DNA of 64,000 bases from Dugong dugon (Eukaryota; Chordata; Mammalia; Sirenia; Dugongidae). Below, piece after piece: positions 33,440-45,405 of the stretch (its first letter is position 1; every line of letters starts with the position of its first letter). The DNA lies in the NCBI GenBank assembly GCA_030035585.1, contig CM057482.1:49209501-49273500 (forward strand), written 5' to 3'. The position numbers and the translations under genes were made by a program. The notes under the pieces are model-generated. The model searched no databases. It worked only from the letters and a program-made list of their open reading frames with translations, and was not told the origin of the DNA.

Positions 33440-35155
33440 GAAGGCAACTTCACAGAGCTCCCAACAGGAGACAGAGCACCAGATAACCAGGGATACACGC
33501 TTTCCCACCTCCCACCCCTCTTCCCTCTGTGCAGCCTCCGCTGCTTTCCAATGGGCCACAGTCGCTCCACCAGAGAGACAGCAGCTCCTTGCCATCCGGA
33601 TTTGCCCTACCTCCACTGGCTGGCTCCTTCAGTGCCATTTTTTACCATTTTTTCTTTTTTTTTTTCAGTTTCTTGTCTCTCTCACTCTTCCTTCCTCTCC
33701 TTTCCCCTGCACACGTAGTCACATGTGCTGTCTCTGCTCCTTCCTGACGGGCTGTGCCATACCACTCAGCTAAAGACCCACTGGCACATGGCTTCCCTGG
33801 GTCCACACCACCCCACTGGCAGGCTCCCTCAGTGCCATTTTTTCTTTTCTTTTCTTTTTAGTTTCTTATCTCTCTCACCCTTTCTTCCTCTCCTTTCTCC
33901 TGAACACTTAGCCACGTGTGCCATCTCTGCCCCTTTTTGATGGATTGAGTCACACCGCTCAGCTAGAGAGCCACTGGCATGTGGCTTCCCAGGTCTGTGC
34001 CACCCCACTGGCAGTCTCCCTGAGTGCCATTTTTTTTCTTTTATTTTCCATCAATTTCTTATCTCTCTCTCCCTTCTTTCCTTTCCTTTCTCCTGCTTGT
34101 AGATGTGTGTGTCATCTCTACACCTTCTTGATGGGCCATGCCACACTGCTCGGCTAGAGAGCCACTGGCACACAGCTTCCCAGGGTCCACACCACCCCAC
34201 TTGGAGACTCCTTCAGTGCCATTTTTTATTTTATTTTATTTATTTATTTTTTTATTCGGTTTCTTATCTCTCTCTCTTCTTTCCTTTTCTCTCTCCCATC
34301 CACCAAGCCCCATATACTGTCCCCAATCCTTCTTGACAGGCTGTGCCACACTGCTCGGCTAGAAAGCCACCAGCACATGGCCTTCCCAAGTCCATGCTGC
34401 CCCCACTGGCAGGCTCCTTCAGCACATTTATTTTTTTCTTTTTATTGTTGTTTCTTCTCTCTCTTCCTTCCTTTCCTTTCTACCACCCACATAGCCCCAT
34501 GCACTGCTCCCCTCTTCTTGACAGGCTGTGGTATACCACTTGGATAGAGAGCCTCTGGTACATGACCTCCCCAGGTCTGTGCCACCCCCACAGGCCAGCT
34601 CCCTCAGTGCCGTATTTTTTATTTTTGTTTTTGTATTTCCCCTTCTTTCTTTTCCCTCTCCCTCCCATCTAGACCCTGCACATCCTCCACCCATTCTTGA
34701 TGGGCTGTGCCATGCTGCTCAGCAAGAGAGACATCAGCTTGCCGCCACCCTTATTTCATCTCATCCCCAATGACCATCTTCCCCAGCACCATATTTATTT
34801 GTTGTTTTTGTTTTTTTGTTTGTTTTGGTTTTTTTCTTCTCTCTCTTTCCCTTCTTTTCTTTCCTTTCTGCAGACCACCTAGCCCTGTGCACCACCCATG
34901 CCCCTTCTCTACAGGCTAAGCCACACTGCTCGGGTAGAGAGCCACTGGCACATGGCCTTGTCAGGTGTCCCCTGGCCCTACCCACCAAATCCTATCATGC
35001 CATCATTTTATTCACTTTTTCTTTTTCTTTTTTCTTCTTTTTGCCTCCATTTCTTTTCTTTCTTTTTCTTGCTTCTGTTTCTCTCTCTTCTTTCTCTCAT
35101 CCACTTAACTCTACACATCACATCCTCTCTCTCCCTTTATGCCTATCTGCACCAT
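33440..35155 (+). repeat. Tandem repeat in the L1-C 5' UTR, period about 180-210 bp
   Basis: About eight consecutive diverged units. The anchor 'ctccctcagtgccattttt' or its variant starts near 33631, 33831, 34023, 34215, 34421, 34605, 34785 and 34995, giving spacings of 200, 192, 192, 206, 184, 180 and about 210. Each unit has a pyrimidine tract, then 'ggctgtgccacactgctcgg', then 'agagagccactggcacatgg'. Similar L1s B and D carry one or two related units, so this is an expanded promoter array, comparable in layout to mouse L1 monomers. Overlapping Phe/Ser-rich frames in it (up to 170 codons, 34898-35410) are artefacts of the repeats. Confidence 0.85.
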
Positions 35156-35471
35156 AAGTGGAGTGCCACATCCCTGAGCGGCACAGGTACAGACCACCAG
35201 ATCCTACCTGCACTACACCCTGGTCTCATTCTAACTGCTCCAGTATGTGCCACAAACTACCTATCCCTGACTCCCTGCTGGACCTTCCCTGCTGCATTGT
35301 ATCTGAGCAACTGGCCCTGCCCACCTGCAAAAGGTGGTGAGAGTATCATGCCCACAGATGAGCAAGCAACAAAGCACACCCAGTCTGCCTGCCCAGACAT
35401 AACCAAATAAAACAAAAAGCAGGATGAAACAAACAAATCTGCAATCAATAAACAAAGAAAATAATACCTGA

Positions 35472-36509
35472 ATGTCCTAAAGACAGCAGACACTATCAAA
35501 ACATATTAAAAAAAACAGGACAGGATGGCTCCAGAAAGCGTCCAAAATAAAACACCAAATGACCTTTGGGTAGAAGAAAAGGCACTGGAACTACCTGATA
35601 GGGAATTTAAAACTCTAATATTCAGGGCTCTCCAAGAGATGAAGGAAAATGCAGATAAAAATAAGAAAAAATAGATAAAATCATGGAAAATACAGAGAAA
35701 ACAATGGAAGACTACAAGAAAATAATACAGGAACAATATGTCAAAATAAACAAATAACTAGAAATCATACAAAAACAGCAATTAGAAATCCAAAAGATAA
35801 ACAACAGGATTTCAGAAACAGACAGTGCAATAGAAAGTTTTAGGAGCAAATTTGAAACAACAGAAGACAGGATCATAGAAATTGAAAACAAATCCTTAGG
35901 TGCCAATTTGTTTGAGGAAAAATCAGAGAAAAGAATGAGAAAAATGAAGAAACCCTGAGAATGACGTGGGATATAATCAAAAGTAAAAATCTGCATGTGA
36001 TCAGAGTTCCAGAACAGGGGGAGAAAATGGAAAACACAGAGAGGATCAATGAAGATTTGCTGACAGAAATATTGCCCAATATCATGAAAGAGGAAAAGCT
36101 GACCATCCAAGAAGCTCAACAAACCCCATATAGGATAGACTCCAAAGGAAAATCACCAAGACATATCATAATCATACTCGCTAAAACTAAAGACAAAGAA
36201 AGAATCCTGAGAGCACCTCAAGAAAAACGAAAAGCCACGTGCAAAGGGGAAACAATAAGACTAAGCTCTGATTACTCAGCAGAAACCATACAGGCAAGAA
36301 AGCAATGGGATGATATATATAAAACTTTGAAAGAAAAAAATTTCCAACCAAGAATAAGTTATACTGCAAAACTCTCACTCACATATGATGGAGAAATTAG
36401 GACACTTCCAGATAAACAGAAATTAAGGGAGTATATAAAAACCAAACCAAATTTACAAGAAATATTAAAGGGAGTCCTTTGGTTAGAGAAAGAACAACAG
36501 ACAACCTGA
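35472..36509 (+). pseudogene. L1-C ORF1, broken N-terminus
   Basis: The ATG at 35472 is followed by a stop at codon 3 (ATG TCC TAA), so the start is dead. The coiled coil is scattered over frames. The RRM and C-terminal domain survive as a 182-codon frame 35961-36509: 'SKNLHVIRVPEQGEKMENTE', 'RHIIIILAKTKDKERILRAP', 'DGEIRTLPDKQKLREYIKTK'. The 3' end 'PNLQEILKGVLWLEKEQQTT' aligns with the other ORF1 copies. Confidence 0.88.
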
Positions 36510-36939
36510 ATCTAGGGTGCAAGACAGCAACAGCCAGACACCAATGTAGGTAATGAACTCTCAAGGATAAAACAAAACTAAAAGATTTACAACAGGGAAC
36601 CAGAGAGGTCAATCTGTAAATGATAATGTCAGAACAAGAAAAGAAGGAATAAACGGTGTAGGTATAGATCTTTCAAATGGAAAGGAAGTCAAGGCAATAT
36701 CAAGTAATAAAAGACTGGCTTAAACTTAGGAAGATAGGGGTAAATTTCAAGGTAACCACAAAGAAAGTTAACAAAGGTATTAATCAAAATCAACAAGAAA
36801 AACAAAGTCTCAGTAAACACAAAAACGAAAAAATAAAGCCCACAAACAAAAGGAATTCAGTACAGGAGAGTAAGAGGAACAAAAAGACATCAGCACCACA
36901 AAAAAAAAAAAAAAAAAAAAAAAAAAACAGCACTACAAA

Positions 36940-38111
36940 ATGACAGCAATAAACTCACACTTATCAATAATCACACTGAATGTAAATGGTTTAAATGCAC
37001 CCATAAAGAGACAGAGAGTGACAGAATGGATTAAAAAACAGGATCCATCAATATGCTGTCTACAAGAGACACACCTTAGAAACAAAGACATAAATTTATT
37101 AAAAATCAAAGGATGGAAAAAATATATCAAGCAAACAGCTACCAAAAAAGAGCAGGAGAGGCAATACTAATCTCAGATAAAATAGACTTTAAAACAAAAT
37201 CCACCACAAAAGACAAGGAAGGGCATTATATAATTATTAAAGGGACAATTCACCATGAGGACATAACCATAATAAATATCTGCACACCCAATGACAGGGC
37301 TCCAAAATACATAAAACAACACACTAACAGTACTGAAAAGAGAAATTGACAGGTCCACAATAATAGTAGGAGATTTCAACACACCACCCTGGGTAAAGGA
37401 CAGAACATCTAGAAAGAAACTCAGCAAAGATACAGAAGATCTAAAGGCCACAATCAATCAACTTTACCTCATAGACATATATATAACACTCTACCCAACA
37501 GCTGCAAAGTACACATTCTTTTGCAATGCACATGGAACATTCTCCAGAATAGACCATGTCTTAGGCAACAAAGCAACCCTCAAAAAAATCCAAAACTTTG
37601 AGATAATACAAAACACTTTCTCTGATCACAATGTCATTAAAGTAGAAATTAATAACAAGAAGAGAAGGGAAAAAATGCAAGGAAATTGAATAACACCCTG
37701 CTTAAAAACCACTGGATAATAAAAGAAATCAAATATGGAATCAAAATATTCCTAGAATCAAACAAGAATGAAAACACATCATAACAAAACCTTTGGGACA
37801 CAGCAAAGGCGGGGCTCAGAGGACAATTTATAGCAACAGATGCACACATCAAAAAAAAAGAAAGGGAAAAATCAAAACATTAGCTACACAACTGAACAAA
37901 CAGGAAGAGAACAGCAAAAGAAGCCCACAGCCACTAACGAAAGGAAATAATAAAGATCAGAACAGAAATGAATGAAATAGAAAATAGAAAACAATAGAAA
38001 GAATAAACAAAACTAAAAGTTGGTTCTTTGAAAGGATCAACAAAATCAACAAACCACTGGCCAAATTGACAAAAGAAAAATAGAAAAGGATGCAAATAAC
38101 CCAAATAAGAA
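36940..38111 (+). pseudogene. L1-C ORF2, endonuclease part, broken
   Basis: ATG at 36940 after a 28-base A run (36900-36927). EN N-terminus: 'MTAINSHLSIITLNVNGLNA' and 'DPSICCLQETHLRNKDINLL' with the catalytic Glu. Continues in 37113-37349 ('TIINICTPNDRAPKYIKQ', where the usual IYAPND is ICTPND). A frameshift near 37340 and a stop at about 37690 follow. Interrupted at 38112-38123 by L1-D. Confidence 0.88.
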
Positions 38112-38123
38112 ATGAAATGTGGG

Positions 38124-39818
38124 AGGGGAAAGATGGCGCTCTAGGCAGAAACACCACGCCGTCCCTCCACAGCAAAGATCCGAAAAACTAAGCCTAACAG
38201 AGAATCAACAATCCTGAAACCCTAGAACACCAAATGAAGAGATAAAGAACTCAGCCAAACACCAAACGGAGTGAGAATACTAAAAGAGAACGGAGAGCAA
38301 GGAGAGACTCAGGCAGAGATTCCTTACCAGCTAACGCAGCGTGGATCCACCATCTTGGATTCCTATCGGAGACCAGCGAACGGGACAGCAGCCTTGCAGA
38401 GCATCTGGTCGGAGACAGAACGACCGGTAAACTGCGGTGCGCGCTCTCCCACCACCCACCCCTCTCCGCCTCAGCTGGGGATCCCCTGCTTTCCGTGGCC
38501 AGGGTCCCTGGGCTGGGGGGCGCCGGTGCTTGGATTCCACACGCCTGGGCTGGCGGCTTTCTGGGAGCCGTTTGCTGGCAGCTAGCGAACCTTTTTCTGC
38601 CGCCTCCCCCTCCTTTTGCCTGGGTGCCTGGTTCCGAGTGCCGTCTCTGCTCTCTCCTGCGGGGCTGTGGGGCAGCGTTCGGGCGTGTGGCTGTTTCTAG
38701 GTCTGGGCTCCTGCGCGGTTGGGATCCCGGGGCCTTTGTTCGTTTGCCACTCTGCTTTCCGTGGCCGGAGTCCCTGGGCTGGGGGGCGCCGGTGCTTGGA
38801 TTCCGCGCGCCTGGGCTGGCGGCTTTCTGGGAGCCGTTTGCTGGCGGCTAGCGAGCCTTTTTCTGCCGCCTCCCCCTCCTTTTGCCTGGGTGCCTGGTTC
38901 TGAGTGCCGTCTCTGCTCTCTCCTGCGGGGCTGTAGGGCTGCGTTCGGGCGTGTGGCTGTTTCCAGGTCTGGGCTCCCGCGCGGGTGGGATCCCGGGGCC
39001 TTTGTTCGTTGGCCCCTCTGCTTCCCATGGCCACGGTCTCTTAACCCCGAGACTACCGGATTCTTGGAATTCGCGCCCCTGAGTGGGGGCTCTCTGGGTC
39101 CCATTTGTAGGCACTGACTGCTGGTGTTGCCCTTTTTTTTTTTTTTTTTTCAATTTTATTTTTCTTCCTTTTTTGATTACTTTTGTCATCTTTTCCCTCT
39201 TTTTCCCTTTTGTCTTTCTTCATTGCTTACTTTCTCATCTCTCTATCTCTTCCTTCTCTTTCTGATTCCTGAATACCAGGCGATGTATGCCTCTGTACCT
39301 TCTGGCCAGGCAGAGCTGTGAAAATTGAGACCGACTCCCCCAGACCTCATAGCTGCATCGGTGGGATCCCTGGGAACTTTGCAGTTCTTTAACTTTTCTG
39401 ATTTTTATTTGGTCATTCTTTCCTTTTCTTTCTCTTCCCCCTTCTGGTTTCCTCCATCCCATAGTCTCTCATCTGTACATTCCAACGACAAGCTACCCTA
39501 GCATTCTTTTATGTTTGTACGCTTTTTGCTCCTGCTCCTCTCTCCTCTCTCCCATATCCAGCTTAGCTTCACACATAACCATCTTCCCACTGCACCCTAC
39601 CTACCTGCACCGTGCACTAAACATCACACCACCAAGCGGTGCAGGCACGCCCTATTGGAACCTGCCCAGCACTGACTACCAACCGTCCTGGTGGCTGCGG
39701 TGAGTGCCACAAGCAACCCATCCCAGTGGCTCCTCCTCAGCTAGATCTGCCCAGCTGAACCACAAGAAGGAAAAAAAAAAAAACTCTACAATCAATAAAT
39801 GAGAGAAATATCTACTGA
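38124..39818 (+). promoter_or_regulatory. L1-D 5' UTR with GC-rich 266-bp tandem monomers
   Basis: The landmark 'ctgcttyccrtggcc' occurs at 38486, 38752 and 39018, exactly 266 bp apart: two full monomers and the start of a third. Monomers 1 and 2 are almost identical ('ctgggctggggggcgccggt', 'cgttcgggcgtgtggctgtt'), and CpGs are frequent, forming an island-like block at about 38420-39080. Downstream are a poly(T) tract (39128-39149) and pyrimidine-rich sequence. Several 110-150-codon frames on both strands (for example 38582-39034 minus) arise from the GC-rich monomers and are not genes. Confidence 0.85.
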
Positions 39819-40867
39819 ATGCCCCGAAAACAGCAAACAATATCAAAACATTTACAAAAACAAGACAAGATGGCTCCAATAGGCGTCCAAATTAAAACAC
39901 CAGATAACTCTCCTGTGGAAGAAAATGCACTAGAAGTACCTGATAGGGAACTCAAATCACTAATACTAGGAATTTTCCAAGAACTGAGGCAAAAAGCTGA
40001 CAAACATGAGGAAAAAATAGACAAATTTATGGAAAATCAGACAAAAAATTGGAAGAATTCAGGAAGATGATGAAGGAGCAAAATGCCAAAATAAATTCAC
40101 AACTCGAAATTATACAAAAACAACAATTAGAAATCCAAAAGATAAACAACAAGATTTCAGAAATGGATGGTGTCATAGAAGGGCTGAGAAGTAGATTTGA
40201 AACCATGGAAGACAGGATCAGTGGAATTGAAGACAAACACTTGGATACAACTCTGTTTCAGGAAAACTCAGAAAAAAGAACAAAGAAAAATGAAGAGACA
40301 CTGAGAGTTATGTGGGACACAATTAAAAGCAAAAACTTACAAGTGATTGGCATACCAGAACAGGGGGAGAAAACAGAAAACACAGAGAGGATCATTGACG
40401 AACTGCTGACAGAAAACTTTCCCAATATCATGAAAGATGAAAAGCTGGCCATCCAAGAAGCTCAACGAACCCCATATAGAAGAGACCCCAAAAGGAAATC
40501 ACCAAGACATATCATATTCACACTCGCTAAAACTAAAGACAAACAAAGAATCCTGAGAGCAGCTTGTGAAAAACAAGAAGTCACATACAGAGGAGAAACA
40601 ATAAGACTAAGCTCAGATTATTCAGCAGAAAACATGCAGGCAAGAAGGCAATGGGATGACATATATAAAATCTTGAAAGAAAAAAATTGTCAGCCAAGAA
40701 TAATATATCCTGCAAAACTCTCATTCAGATTTGATGGTGAAATTAGGTCATTTCCAGATAAACAGAAACTAAAGGAATATGCAAAAGTCAAACCAAACTT
40801 ACAAGAATTATTAAAGGGAGTTCTTCGATCTGAGGACAAACAGCTTCAGCCCTCAGGCAGGACCTAG
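39819..40867 (+). pseudogene. L1-D ORF1, near-intact with one frameshift
   Basis: ATG 39819 opens 'MPRKQQTISKHLQKQDKM'. The N-terminal 83 codons run to 40070. A small deletion near 40040 ('gaaaatcagacaaaaaattgg' against 'gaaaatacagaccaaaaatt' in L1-B) shifts the frame, and the remaining 272 codons (40049-40867) are fully open. They cover the coiled coil ('KINSQLEIIQKQQLEIQKIN'), RRM ('LQVIGIPEQGEKTENTERII', 'HIIFTLAKTKDKQRILRAAC') and C-terminal domain ('IYPAKLSFRFDGEIRSFPDK'). About 349 codons in total. Function: RNA-binding, trimeric partner of ORF2p. Confidence 0.92.
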
Positions 40868-41298
40868 GACCTAGGACGCAGGTTCACATGAACCAGATAC
40901 CATTCTAGGAACTGAACTACAGAGGACTTTCCAAAAACAAAAGATATACAACAGGGAATCAGAGAAATCAATCAAAGGATGACAACAACATCAAAACAAT
41001 GAAAGAGAGAACAAACGGCATAGGTATAGAACCTTCTAAAGGAGAGGAAGGCAAGGCGATACCAAGTAACGGTAGACTGCTTCAAAATTATAAAGATAAG
41101 GGTAAAATTCATGGTAACCACAAAAAAAGTTAACAAACCAACTCATAAAAATAAAGACGAAAAACATAAAGTCTCAACAAAAACAAAACCTACAAAAACA
41201 AAAGAAATGAACACAAAATCCACAAACAAAAGTAACTCAGCACAAGAGAGTAAGAAGAACAATGAAAACTTCAGCATCACAAAAAAAAGCAGTACAAA

Positions 41299-44200
41299 AT
41301 GACAGCAACAAATTCACATCTATCAATAATTACACTGAACGTAAATGGACTCAATGCACCCATAAAGAGACGGAGAGTGGCAGAGTGGATAAGAAAACAG
41401 GATCCATCAATTTGCTGTCTACAAGAGACACACCTTAGAAACAAAGATGTGAATTTATTAAAAATCAAATGTTGGAAAAAAATATATCAAGCTAACAACT
41501 ATCAAAAAAGAGCAGGAGTGGCAATTCTAATCTCAGATAAAATAGACTTTAAAACAAAATCTACCATAAAAGACAAGGAAGGACACTATATAATGATTAA
41601 GGGGATGATCCATCATGAAGACATAACCATAATAAACATCTATGCACCCAATGACAGGGCTCCAAAATACATTAAAAAAAACTCTAACAGCACTGAAAAG
41701 AGAAATTGACAGTTCCACAATAATAGTAGGAGACTTCAACACACCACTCTCAGGAAAGGACAGAACAACTAAAAAGAAACTCAGCAAAGATACAGAAGAC
41801 CTAAAGGACACAATCAGCCAACTGGACCTCATAGACATATATAGAACAATCCATCCAACCGCTGCAAAGTACACATTCTTTTCCAATGCACATGGAACGT
41901 TCTCCAGAATAGACCACATCTTAGGCCACAGAGCAATCCTCAACAAGATCCAAAATGCTGAGATAATTCACAGTATCTTCTCTGACCACAATGCCATCAA
42001 GGTAGAAATTAACACTAGAAAGAGCAAGGAAAAAAATCAAACACATGGAAACTGAATAATAATCTGCTTACACATCAATGGGTAATAGAAGAAATCAGAG
42101 ATGGAATTAAAAAATTCCTAGAATCAAATGAAAATGAAAACACATCATACCAAAACCTTTGGGACACAGCAAAGGCAGTCCTCAGAGGACAATTTATAGC
42201 AATAGATGCACATATCAAAAAAGAAGAAAGGGACAAAATCAAAACATTAACTACACAACTCAAACAAACAGAAAGAGAACAACAAAAAAAGCCTACAACC
42301 ACCGGAAGAAAGGAAATAGTAAAGATCAGAGCAGAAATAAATGAAATAGAGAACAGAAAAACAATAGAAAGAATCAACAAAACCAAAAGTTGGTTCTTTG
42401 AAAGAATCAACAAAATCGACAAACCACTGGCCAGACTGACAAAAGAAAAACAGCCGAGGGCACAAATATCCCAAATAAGAAATGAAATGGGGGACATTAC
42501 AACAGACCCAACTGAAATAAAAAGGATTATAACAGAATATTATGAAAAACTATATTCCAACAAATTTGAAAACCTAGAGGAAATGGATAAATTTCTAGAA
42601 ACATACAGCCTACCCAAACTACAACAAAGTGATATTGAAAATCTGAACAGACCCATAACAAGAGAAGAGATTGAAAAGGTAATAAAAAAAACTCCCAACC
42701 AAAAATACCCCTGGCCCAGAAGGCTTCACTGGAGAATTCTACAAAACATTTACAGAAGAGCTCGTACCAGTTCTACTCAAGTTATTTCAGAGCATAGAAG
42801 AGGAAGCAACACTTCCAAATTCATTCTATGAAGCCAGCATAACGCTGATACCAAAACCAGGCAAAGACATCACAAAAAAAGAAAATTACAGACCAATATC
42901 TCTCATGAATATAGATGCAAAAATTCTGAACAAAATTCTAGCCAATAGAATTCAGTATCATATCAAAAAAATAATACACCACGACCAAGTAGGATTCATA
43001 CCAGGTATGCAAGGATGGTTTAACGTTAGAAAATCCATCAACATAATCCACCACATAAATAAAAGGAAAGAAAAAAATCACATGATCATCTCAATTGATG
43101 CAGAAAAGGCATTTGACAAAGTCCAACACCCATTCCTGATAAAAGCTCTCAATAAAATAGGTATAGAAGGGAAATTTCTCAACATAATAAAGGGCATCTA
43201 TGCAAAACCAACAGCCAACATCATTCTTAATGGAGAAAGGCTGAAAACATTCCCCTTGAAAACAGGAACAAGACAAGGATGCCCTTTATCACCACTCCTA
43301 TTTAACATTGTGCTGGAAGTTTTAGCTAGAGCAGTAAGGCAAGAGAAAGAAATAAAGGGCATCCAAATTGGTAATGAAGAAGTTAAACTCTCCCTGTTTG
43401 CAGATGATATGATACTATACATAGAAAACCCTAAAGACTCCACGAGAAATATAAAGCCTCAAACTATAAAATTCATAGAAGAAAAAATAGGACCAACACT
43501 TCAGGCCTTAATACATGGCATTAACAGGATACAAACCATAAACATCAACACAAAAAACCCAACAGATAAACTAGATAACTTGGATCTTCTAAAAATCAAA
43601 CATCTATGCTCTTCAAAAGATTTCACCAAAAGAGTTAAAAGAGAACCTACAGACTGGGAAAAAATTTTGGACAGTACAAGTCAGACAAAGGTCTAATCTC
43701 CATAATCTACAAGAAAATCCAACACCTCTACAACAAAAAGACAACCAATCCTATCAAAAAATGGGCAAAGGAAATGAACAGACACTTCACCAAGGAAGAC
43801 ATTCAAATGGCCAACAGACACATGAGGAAATGCTCGCAATCACTAGCCATTAGAGAAATGCAAATGAAAACCACAATGAGATACCATCTCACCCCGGCAT
43901 TACTGGCACGAATCAAAAATACTGGAAATAACAAATGTTGGAGGGGCTGCGGGGAGACGGGAACTCTTATACACTGCTGGTGGGAATGCAAAATGATACA
44001 ACCATTTTGGAAAATGATATGGCGTTTCCTCAGAAAGCTAGAAATAGACATACCATTCGATCCAGCAATCCCACTCCTAGGAATATATCCTAGAGAAATA
44101 AGAGTCATCACTCGAATAGACATATGCACACCTATGTTCATGGCAGCATTATTCACAATAGCAAAACGATGGAAACAACCTCGATGTCCATCAACAGATG

Positions 44201-44370
44201 AATGGATACACAAACTATGGTACATACACACAATGGAGTACTATGCAACGAGAAAGAACAACAATGAATCTGTGAACCATCTCATAACATGGATGAAACT
44301 GGAGGACATCATGCTGAGTGAAATAAGTCAATCACAAAAGGACAAATATTGTATGAGACCTCTATTGTAA
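41299..44370 (+). pseudogene. L1-D ORF2, frameshifted, with an internal deletion after the RT motif
   Basis: ATG 41299. EN: 'MTATNSHLSIITLNVNGLNA', 'DPSICCLQETHLRNKDVNLL' (catalytic Glu) and 'IINIYAPNDRAPKYIKK', then a frameshift near 41670. 'DHILGHRAIL' and 'FSDHNAIKVE' follow in 41642-42055, where a TGA ends it. RT: 42905-43696 with '[20 protein letters not shown]', '[20 protein letters not shown]' and catalytic FADD at 43397-43408. At about 43452 the sequence jumps from 'ENPKDSTRN' to '[11 protein letters not shown]', losing about 755 bp present in L1-B (22590-23345). C-terminus 43774-44370 keeps the zinc-knuckle-like CWRGCG...HCWWEC and ends '[11 protein letters not shown]'. Confidence 0.92.
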
Positions 44371-45405
44371 AAACCCATGAAAAAATTCACATGCAAAATG
44401 TAACAATGCTTGTTGGTTACCAGGGATGGGGTGGGGGGAAATACTAAATAGGTAATAGGTAAGTGGTAACTTGGGTGAGAGGTGATATAGTACATAGTAC
44501 AGGGGAAACTAACACAACCTGCACAAGGAAAGGTCATGGAGGCCCTATAGACACATCCAAACCCCCCGAGGGACTGAGTTGTTGGATGGAGGGCTCTGGG
44601 GACCATGATCTCGGGGAACATCTAGCTCAATTGGCATGACACTACTTATAAAGATAATGCTCTACATTCTACCTTGGTGAGTAGTGTCTGGGGTCTTAAA
44701 AGCCTATGAGCGGCCATCTAAGATACTCCACTGATCTCATCCCTTAGGGAACAAGGGAGAACGAAGAGAACAGGATACAAGGAAAAGATTAGTCCAAAGG
44801 ACTAATGGTCCACAGCTACCAAGGTCTCCACGGGACTGAGGCCAGTACAGCTGGATGGTGCCTGGCTACCACCAATGACTCCTCTGCAGGATCACAACAG
44901 AGGGTTCTGGGCAGAGCTGGAGAAGGATGTAGAGCATAATTGTAACTCCCAAAAAAAAAAAAAAGAAGACCAGATTTACTGACCTAAAGAATACTAGAGA
45001 AACCTCAAGAGTGTGACCCCCAGACACCCTTTCAGCTCAGAGGTGAAGTTACCTTCGAGGTTCGATGTTAAGCCTGGGAATGGAAAGCCCAGTAAAACTA
45101 AATGGGACTAACGAGGTACAGGAGTCCGGTGACAAGGGCCAGAAGGCAGAGGGAGAGTAGGAAACTGATGATAAGGAACACAAATTGAATAAGGACACTG
45201 TCGATGTATTGTGAGATTGTTGACCACTGCTATAGGGCAACATTTGTAGTAACTATTAAATGGGAGGTTGTTTTGTCCTGTAAGCCTTCATCTTGGGCGA
45301 GAATGGCAGCACAATTGGAAGAGCATAGTCAATATCACTTAAATGTGTAAGTAAAAAGTTTTGAAATGGTGTTTAAATAAAATAAAATAAAATAAAATAA
45401 AATAA
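44371..45405 (+). other. L1-D 3' UTR, ending in (AAATA)n
   Basis: Homologous to 24256-25240 of L1-B. It stops at 'ttttgaaatggtgtttaaat' followed by aaataaaataaaataaaata repeats (45374-45404), where L1-B continues 'gtatctttggctatg'. A second copy of the distal 3' UTR begins immediately after. Confidence 0.85.

Noticed and set aside
33440-35155. Regularly spaced repeats suggesting a CRISPR-like array
   Set aside because: Units are whole diverged copies of about 190 bp without constant repeats and unique spacers, in a mammalian L1.
34816-35410. Overlapping hydrophobic frames of 113 and 170 codons
   Set aside because: They lie in the pyrimidine-rich tandem array of the L1-C leader; several frames are open at once because stops are rare in such tracts.
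38437-39189. Several 110-150-codon frames on both strands, Arg/Pro-rich
   Set aside because: They come from GC-rich L1-D monomers. The frames repeat with the 266-bp unit.
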